20,577 nucleotides of DNA from CAYONM01 sp964405325. Its GTDB lineage: Bacteria; Planctomycetota; UBA11346. Location of the stretch: contig CAYONM010000041.1 of the NCBI GenBank assembly GCA_964405325.1, positions 1 through 20,577 on the forward strand. The letters run 5' to 3'. The position numbers were made by a program, and so were the translations under genes. Shown in pieces: positions 15,664 through 20,577 of this stretch (position 1 is the first letter of the stretch; each line of letters begins with the position of its first letter). The notes below the pieces were generated by a model that worked only from the letters and a program-made list of their open reading frames with translations, ran no database searches and was not told where the DNA came from.

Positions 15664-15704
15664 AATCCCGTGTCTGGTCGGTCCAGGCACGGGATTCCTT
15701 TCCC
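15664..15704 (+). terminator. strong hairpin between infB and rbfA (terminator or attenuator candidate)
   Basis: AATCCCGTG (15664-15672) pairs perfectly with CACGGGATT (15688-15696). Inside, CTGG pairs with CCAG around TCGGT after a 1x1 mismatch, so the stem is 13 pairs with one mismatch. The sequence after it, CCTTTCCC, is pyrimidine-rich but not a T-run, so termination is probably partial. A perfect TATAAT (15661-15666) overlaps its left arm. Confidence 0.5.
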
Positions 15705-15715
15705 AATCGAGCGCT

Positions 15716-16120
15716 ATGAATCCCAATCGCAAAGCCAAGATCGAGAGTCTCCTCAAACGCGAGATCGCCACCTGCTTGAATCAGGAAGTGCGCGATCCGC
15801 GTTTGGGTTTCGTCACCGTTACCCGCTGCGAGTACAACGATGAACAGCAGGTGGTCACTGCTTTCTACACTGTACTGGGCACTGATGTGCAGAAACGGCT
15901 GACCGCGCAATGTCTGCATAAGTTGCGCGGCTTTGTGCAGGGGCGCTACGCCAAGGTGCTGAAAATGCGCTACCTGCCACAGCTGCGTTTCGCCTATGAC
16001 GAGCAGGAAGTGAAGCGGCAGCACATGGAAGATCTGATTCGGCAGGCCCGCGCCACCGATCCCGATCCCGATCACAGTCCTGAAGTGCCGATCGACGATC
16101 CCGACGAACCGCAGGGTTGA
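15716..16120 (+). CDS. rbfA: ribosome-binding factor A
   Basis: The 134-residue protein is RbfA, a KH-like factor that binds the 30S subunit and helps mature the 5' end of 16S rRNA. The N-terminus (NRKAKIESLLKREIATCLNQEVRDPRLGFVTVTRCEY) and the later LRGFVQGRYAKVLKMRYLPQLRFAYDE match the family's conserved helix-strand core. An acidic tail (DPDPDHSPEVPIDDPDEPQG) extends it. It keeps the common infB-rbfA order, but a hairpin-bearing 80-base gap separates the two, and no good Shine-Dalgarno sequence precedes the ATG (only GAG at 15710-15712). truB does not follow; gpsA starts four bases after the stop. Confidence 0.92.
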   Translation: MNPNRKAKIESLLKREIATCLNQEVRDPRLGFVTVTRCEYNDEQQVVTAFYTVLGTDVQKRLTAQCLHKLRGFVQGRYAKVLKMRYLPQLRFAYDEQEVKRQHMEDLIRQARATDPDPDHSPEVPIDDPDEPQG

Positions 16121-16124
16121 AGCC

Positions 16125-17111
16125 ATGACGGTCGCGGTGATTGGCAGTGGATCCTGGGGAACGGTCGCCGCCATGCTGGTGGCGCGCCGGCAGGAGGTGC
16201 TGCTGTTCGGTCGCGACCCCGGCAAGATGGCCAGTCTGGCTGCTGGCGATGTGCATCCGCAGTTGGGTGCCGTCAGTCTGCCAGTAGCACTGCGTTGTAC
16301 GGCCGATGCCAGCGACCTGGCGACAGCCGACTTGCTATTGTGGGCAGTACCGACTGCCTACAGCCGTGCCATGGCGGCTGCCTTGCAACCGCATCTCCAG
16401 GCCAAGGCCACGGTGGTCAGCCTCAGCAAAGGTCTGGAACACGACACCCTGCTAACGCCAACAGCGGTTTTGTGCCAGGAATTGGGTGACCGGCATCGTT
16501 TTGCGGCCTTATTTGGCCCCAGTCACGCCGAAGAAGTGCTGCAGGGCCAGCCCACCGGCTTGGTTGCTGCTGGCAGCGATCAGGGCACCACCGCCAGGCT
16601 CCAGGATCTGCTGCACCACGCCGGCATCCGGGTGTATTCCTCAAACGATCTGCTCGGGGTGGAGTTGGGTGGAGCGCTGAAGAACGTCATTGCCATCGCC
16701 GCTGGTATCTGCGATGGGCTTGGTATCGGCGACAATGCCAAAGCGACCTTGATCACCCGTGGTCTGGCAGAATTGCGGCGTCTGGGCCGAGCCATGGGCG
16801 CGGATGATGCCACCTTCGCCGGCTTGGCCGGCATCGGTGACCTGCTGACCACCTGTTACAGTCAACATGGCCGCAATCGAGCCCTGGGATTGGCCATCGG
16901 TCGCGGCCAGATGGCAAGCGAGTATCTGGCGGGCAGCAACATGGTTGCCGAGGGGGCCAATACCTGTCGCGCCGCGGTGGCTCTGGGGCGGAAACACGAT
17001 TGCGAATTGCCCATCGCCTCGGCGGTGGCGGACGTAGTGTGGCATGGTAAGCGCGTGAAAACCGCGATTCACGACCTGCTCGCGCGCAGTGCCAAGGAGG
17101 AGAATCCATGA
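16125..17111 (+). CDS. gpsA: NAD(P)-dependent glycerol-3-phosphate dehydrogenase
   Basis: The 328-residue GpsA makes sn-glycerol 3-phosphate from dihydroxyacetone phosphate for phospholipid synthesis in the cytoplasm. The Rossmann motif is VAVIGSGSWGT near the N-terminus. LLWAVPTAYSR and VVSLSKGLE follow, then FGPSHAEEV, VELGGALKNVIAIAAGICDGLGIGDNAKA with the catalytic-domain lysine, and GIGDLLTTCYSQHGRNR. Length and motif order are normal. It begins four bases after rbfA, and its stop overlaps the next gene's ATG, so rbfA, gpsA and the downstream barrel gene look co-transcribed. AGGG in the rbfA tail is the likely, weak ribosome site. Confidence 0.95.
   Translation: MTVAVIGSGSWGTVAAMLVARRQEVLLFGRDPGKMASLAAGDVHPQLGAVSLPVALRCTADASDLATADLLLWAVPTAYSRAMAAALQPHLQAKATVVSLSKGLEHDTLLTPTAVLCQELGDRHRFAALFGPSHAEEVLQGQPTGLVAAGSDQGTTARLQDLLHHAGIRVYSSNDLLGVELGGALKNVIAIAAGICDGLGIGDNAKATLITRGLAELRRLGRAMGADDATFAGLAGIGDLLTTCYSQHGRNRALGLAIGRGQMASEYLAGSNMVAEGANTCRAAVALGRKHDCELPIASAVADVVWHGKRVKTAIHDLLARSAKEENP
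17094..17100 (+). promoter_or_regulatory. ribosome binding site AAGGAGG
   Basis: This full-length Shine-Dalgarno sequence lies seven bases before the ATG at 17108 and inside the last codons of gpsA. It is one of the strongest in the window and fixes the start of the signal-peptide-bearing downstream gene. Confidence 0.75.
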
Positions 17112-17881
17112 AGTCGAGTGATCTGCTGATCGCGATCATGTTGGCCAGTGGAACGTCGCTGGCTGCCTTGGAGTCCCGTTTGCAATTGGGTCCAGAGGAT
17201 TTTTCCGCGCGAGTGCTGCTGTTGAGCCAGTACGTCGATCGCGGTGCGCCACGGCATGACGACCTCGCCACCAGCGTCGAGCTGACCGGACGGACTTACA
17301 ATTTTGGCGGCCATCTGAATACCGTGCTGGCGCTGGATACCAACACGGCGGGCAATTTCGAGCCCCTGGATGTGGTGGAATTGCGCGGGCGTGTCGACTA
17401 TCTGTACGAAGAATCGGATTACGTTCAGATCTTGCCCTATTTCCAGATCGATGGTCGCCCCGAACAGGACAACTACGACGAGCCCTACTGGTTGGGACTG
17501 GAGTTGTGGTATCTCAGCCCTTACGAGGGGCTGGAATTCGGCGCTTCGGTGGAGAGTGATCTCAATAGCGATCACGGCACTGGTGGCGTGCTGGGGTCGC
17601 GACAGATCTACCAGCGTGCGCCGCTGGATCTGCTGACCTGGCAGTACCTGCATATCGGTGATCGGCGGTATCACCGCTATTTGCAAGGCAATCCCGACAT
17701 CAACGGCCTGACCACCCTGGAAGTGGGCGCCGAAACCGTCCTACCGTTGCCCTTGCGCACCAGCTGGCTGATGGCCGGCGTCGAATTGCATTACTGGTTG
17801 AAAGGGCAGGACCAGGATGCGCGCGCCGATGACAAGATGGAAGCCATGTTCTACATCGGTGTCGAATGGCGGGGCGAATAG
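17108..17881 (+). CDS. exported protein, putative outer-membrane beta-barrel
   Basis: The 257-residue product starts with a signal peptide (MKSSDLLIAIMLASGTSLA, likely cut after residue 19 or 20). The mature part alternates polar and hydrophobic residues in strand-like runs rich in Tyr, Leu and Asp, for example LLLSQYVDRG, TVLALDTNTAG, YVQILPYFQIDG and YWLGLELWYLSPYEGLEFGASVESDLN. It ends in a strand with aromatic residues (MFYIGVEW) near the C-terminus. The early S-x-YV-x-RG motif resembles the TIGR02001/TorF-type barrel proteins, which I note as a resemblance only. No enzymatic motif is visible. It overlaps gpsA by four bases. It could be a porin-like or uptake protein serving the adjacent glycoside hydrolase, which is inference. 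Confidence 0.6.
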   Translation: MKSSDLLIAIMLASGTSLAALESRLQLGPEDFSARVLLLSQYVDRGAPRHDDLATSVELTGRTYNFGGHLNTVLALDTNTAGNFEPLDVVELRGRVDYLYEESDYVQILPYFQIDGRPEQDNYDEPYWLGLELWYLSPYEGLEFGASVESDLNSDHGTGGVLGSRQIYQRAPLDLLTWQYLHIGDRRYHRYLQGNPDINGLTTLEVGAETVLPLPLRTSWLMAGVELHYWLKGQDQDARADDKMEAMFYIGVEWRGE

Positions 17882-17925
17882 CCGTACGGCCAGTCCTGAT
17901 GGTCACCTGGTCGTCTATCATCGTT

Positions 17926-20112
17926 ATGCGAAGCTGTTGGCTGCTCTTTGTCTGCCTGCCGCTCTGGGCGCTGCAGGTGAGCGTAAACGGCCCTTTGAAT
18001 ACCACCGTGCCGATCGACCAAGCCTTGCCGGCCGACGCGGTGCAGGTGTCGGTTACCATCGGCGTACCGGCTGATGCTCCAGCAGATCTGGGTATCGGCG
18101 TCTTTGTCCAGGATGACAGCGGTCGTTGGTTCCAGAGCCTGCAGCCAGAAACCCTGACGCCGGGCTGGCATCGTCTGCGCCTGCCAATCGGTGCGGATGC
18201 GACACTGGTCAGCCCCACGGGATATCCGGCCTGGAGTCGGCACCAGCGCCAGCGTTGTGATCGATTTGGCTTGTTTTTCTGGACTGGGCAGGCGGTCGAC
18301 TTGCAGGTTCAGATACATAACATCGATTTGCGGCGCAAAGCAGTGGTCGCTGACAGACAGCGCCAGGTCCTCGACCTCAACGGTGGCAGTTGGCAGGTGG
18401 AATGTGGTGAACGGTGGCAACTGGAATTCCGGTTCAACCCGATGCCCGCCAATCCCTTTACCATCGATGATGTCCGTTTATTGCTTTCCGGACCGCACGA
18501 CAGCACGATGGTCATCCCGGCTTTTTATCTCCCGGCGATCAGCCTGCACGACCGTGGTGACGAACAGCTTGGTCGTGTGGCGGGGCCCGGTGGCATGGCG
18601 GTACGCTTTCGGCCTGCTCAGCCTGGCACGTGGCAGCTGCAGCTGCAACTGGGTGAGGAACGTCTCGAGCTGCCCAGTCTGACGGTGACCGGGTTGGCCC
18701 AGGATATCTATGTACAGCGCAGTGAACGCGATCCACGTTTCTTCAGTCTGGATGATGACCAGACCCTGTGGTGGCCGCAGACGATCAACCTGCACGCCAT
18801 CACTGACCGTCGTTGTCGCAACCATTTCGACGTCTCAGCCACGCCGCAGCGCGGCAGCCTGAGCTATGCGGCCTATTTTGCCAGAGCCCAGCGGGCCGGC
18901 ATCGGCCTGGCCGAAGTCTGGTTGTCGGCCTGGAATCTGGGCTTGGAATCCCGGCCTGATTACACCGGTTTTTTTGGGCTCGAACGCTATAACGAAACCC
19001 GCGCCGCGCAGCTGGATGCGGTGCTGGACGCCGCCTGGCAGCATGGCATCCGCTTGATCCTGGTGCTCAACAATCATGGACAGTTGAGCACCCGCACCGA
19101 TGCCGAATGGGAGCACAATCCCTATTCCCAGCGCCATGGCGGCCCATTGGACAATCCCGTGGAGTGGTGGCACGAGCCGCAGGCCCTGGCGGCACAGGCG
19201 CGCCTACGGCGGTATCTCCTGGCCCGCTACAGCGATCATCCGGCGGTGGCGATGTGGAAATTGCTGACCGAGATAGACCTGACCGACGCCGGCTGGCCGA
19301 CCCGACACAACGGTCGTCGCAATCAGACGCTGCTGGACTGGCATCAACAAGCCGCCGCCGCCTGGCGTCGCGAGGATCCCTATCATCACCCCATCGGCAC
19401 CCACTGGTCGACGGATTATACCTACGTCGATCGGTCGATCGCCGAGTTGCCAGAGCTGGACTATCTGGCGATCGATGCCTACCACGGTGGTGGCCGTCAT
19501 GGTGATGGTTTGACCGAACTGCTGGCAGCCAGTCTGCACAGTCGTAGTCGTGGCCTGTCCAGATATGGTAAGCCTGTTGTCGTGACCGAGTATGGTGGTA
19601 ACTCTTCCGCTGGCCCCGAGCCGCAGCTGCTGGCGGAGCTGCGGCTGGCGCCTTGGGTGGCCTTGGTTTCCGGCCACGCCACCGCGCCCATGCTCTGGTG
19701 GGCGGAGTGGGTCGACCAGCATGATCACTACGACGCTTATCCGGCTATCACTCGGTTCTTGGATGGTGAAGATTTCCGGCATGAGCGCGCGCGTTCGGTC
19801 CCCTTGCAATTGCATGGTAACGCTCAGAGCGTCTGGAACCGTGCCTGGGCCAGGCCCGGGCGTATTCTGGGCTATCTGCTGGATCGTGCGTGGGGGAAAA
19901 ATGGCGGCTCCAGCTTGCGGACCCATCGAGGCCTGAGCGTCTTGATCTCCGGTAGTGCCAAACCGGGCCAGATGGCCTTGGAGTGGTGGGATGCCGACGA
20001 GGGGCGCTGCGTCTCTCAGCAGCAGTGGCAGCACCCCGGCGGTGAATTACGCTTGCCAGTGCCAGATTTCCGACGGCATATCGCCTTCAAGTTGGGCCGG
20101 GTCGAGGACTAG
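17926..20112 (+). CDS. secreted GH5-like glycoside hydrolase, large
   Basis: The ~728-residue product begins with a signal peptide (MRSCWLLFVCLPLWA). Residues ~20-280 are beta-rich, with two sandwich-like domains, the second reminiscent of DUF5060/carbohydrate-binding modules. A TIM-barrel-like domain follows from about residue 300 (FARAQRAGIGLAEVWLSAWNLGLE, IRLILVLNNHGQLS, RYSDHPAVAMWKLLTEIDLT). The nucleophile candidate is E555 in KPVVVTEYGG, and the acid/base candidate is E449 in WKLLTEID, where relatives have N-E. PMLWWAEWVD and a terminal beta domain complete it. Retaining glycosidases of clan A share this layout; the substrate is unknown. Starts at 17866 and 17899 are in frame but would put extra residues ahead of the signal peptide. 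No good ribosome site was found, so coupling to the barrel gene is likely. Confidence 0.7.
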   Translation: MRSCWLLFVCLPLWALQVSVNGPLNTTVPIDQALPADAVQVSVTIGVPADAPADLGIGVFVQDDSGRWFQSLQPETLTPGWHRLRLPIGADATLVSPTGYPAWSRHQRQRCDRFGLFFWTGQAVDLQVQIHNIDLRRKAVVADRQRQVLDLNGGSWQVECGERWQLEFRFNPMPANPFTIDDVRLLLSGPHDSTMVIPAFYLPAISLHDRGDEQLGRVAGPGGMAVRFRPAQPGTWQLQLQLGEERLELPSLTVTGLAQDIYVQRSERDPRFFSLDDDQTLWWPQTINLHAITDRRCRNHFDVSATPQRGSLSYAAYFARAQRAGIGLAEVWLSAWNLGLESRPDYTGFFGLERYNETRAAQLDAVLDAAWQHGIRLILVLNNHGQLSTRTDAEWEHNPYSQRHGGPLDNPVEWWHEPQALAAQARLRRYLLARYSDHPAVAMWKLLTEIDLTDAGWPTRHNGRRNQTLLDWHQQAAAAWRREDPYHHPIGTHWSTDYTYVDRSIAELPELDYLAIDAYHGGGRHGDGLTELLAASLHSRSRGLSRYGKPVVVTEYGGNSSAGPEPQLLAELRLAPWVALVSGHATAPMLWWAEWVDQHDHYDAYPAITRFLDGEDFRHERARSVPLQLHGNAQSVWNRAWARPGRILGYLLDRAWGKNGGSSLRTHRGLSVLISGSAKPGQMALEWWDADEGRCVSQQQWQHPGGELRLPVPDFRRHIAFKLGRVED

Positions 20113-20153
20113 CCCGGACCCCTCATCACATCCTGCAGCAAAGACCGCAAAGC

Positions 20154-20170
20154 ACGGCCATTCCGGCCGT
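20154..20170. other. short perfect inverted repeat after the hydrolase gene
   Basis: ACGGCC and GGCCGT flank ATTCC. It lies 42 bases beyond the hydrolase stop and has no T-run. It could be a weak transcript-end hairpin or chance in GC-rich DNA. Confidence 0.25.
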
Positions 20171-20223
20171 CAGCGAGGCAGCGGTAGCGGCACCGGCCTG
20201 CACGAATCGTCATCGACGTTCCC

Positions 20224-20577
20224 GTGGCAGCGATCGGCATCTGTCTGGGAGCGCTTCGGAGACCCGTCGGCATCGTCGCGACAGCGGTTGTCGCAGCAGT
20301 GCCTGGCGCCATCGCTGATGCACGGATGCACGTGCTCTGTCAAAGCAACAAAGATGGGCATGGCTTGTCCCGCACTGCTTCTGCTTGGTTGCAGAACCCT
20401 CGAAATGGCGCTGCCATTGCTTCGGAAGACCATGCTGTCTGCATTTTCTACGTCCGCGTCGGCGGCAGCTATTACTACTACGATTTCGGCTTCTACGTCC
20501 TGGAGATCGACCCGGCCCCCAGGAACTTCCGCAAAATGCTCTGGGTGCCGTCCCGCTTCAGCGGCCGCGCCCCGACC
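20224..20577 (+). CDS. hypothetical protein, 3' end outside window
   Basis: An open frame runs from after a TAG at 20185-20187 to the window edge. Its last third looks coding: the third codon positions are mostly G or C, and the translation (DHAVCIFYVRVGGSYYYYDFGFY, then VLEIDPAPRNFRKMLWVPSRF) is protein-like with no low-complexity shift. A GTG at 20224 would give a hydrophobic N-terminus (AAIGICLGALRRPVGIVATAVVAAVPGAIADA); an ATG at 20326 is the alternative. Neither has a clear ribosome site. I recognise no family. A minus-strand frame at 20170-20433 competes for the first part, so this is a low-confidence call. Confidence 0.35.
   Translation, partial: MAAIGICLGALRRPVGIVATAVVAAVPGAIADARMHVLCQSNKDGHGLSRTASAWLQNPRNGAAIASEDHAVCIFYVRVGGSYYYYDFGFYVLEIDPAPRNFRKMLWVPSRFSGRAPT

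Noticed and set aside
20170..20433. Minus-strand Cys/Asp-rich frame of 87 codons
   Set aside because: No ribosome site or recognised motif; it competes with a plus-strand frame with better composition toward the window end. Not excluded with certainty.

Overview
The window is GC-rich, almost wholly coding bacterial DNA with no mobile element, CRISPR array or RNA gene that I could recognise. The chromosomal core genes nusA, infB, rbfA and gpsA, a MAF-type (DUF115) glycosyltransferase, secreted proteins with Gram-negative-type signal peptides, an IF-2 with a very long low-complexity N-terminus and the lack of rimP in front of nusA together suggest a flagellated diderm. My tentative guess is Planctomycetota or a related PVC lineage. 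This comes from remembered family resemblance only, not a search.

Region 1 (1-5236, + strand) is a tightly packed operon: a partial FemAB/GNAT-like acyltransferase, a formyltransferase-fold protein, an AMP-forming ligase resembling an NRPS adenylation domain, a STAS-domain protein, a NeuD/PglD-like left-handed beta-helix acyltransferase and a family 2 glycosyltransferase. Neighbouring genes mostly touch or overlap by a few bases and have clear Shine-Dalgarno sequences. Region 2 (5244-9571, - strand) converges on it with only 7 bases between the stop codons. Read from its promoter end it holds the MAF protein, an alpha-helical repeat protein, a second GT2 and a class I methyltransferase, all overlapping. 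Region 3 (9572-9781) is the divergent control region; both sides carry sigma-54-like -24/-12 candidates. Region 4 (9782-10764, + strand) is an acyl carrier protein and a FabG-like SDR.

Regions 1, 2 and 4 look like one flagellin or surface glycan locus. A sugar, probably a nonulosonate, is N-acylated, formylated and methylated by the tailoring enzymes, and the MAF protein transfers it to protein. The ligase, the stand-alone carrier protein and the reductase suggest that one acyl group is built on a carrier. The ligase keeps the aspartate that binds the amino group in amino-acid-activating A domains, so the group may be aminoacyl.

Region 5 (10765-17111) is the core block: a 224-base leader with a palindrome and a hairpin, nusA, infB, a hairpin-bearing gap, rbfA and gpsA. 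Region 6 (17108-20112) continues from gpsA without a break into a putative outer-membrane beta-barrel protein and a large secreted GH5-like protein with an altered acid/base motif. The last ~350 bases hold an open frame that runs off the window.
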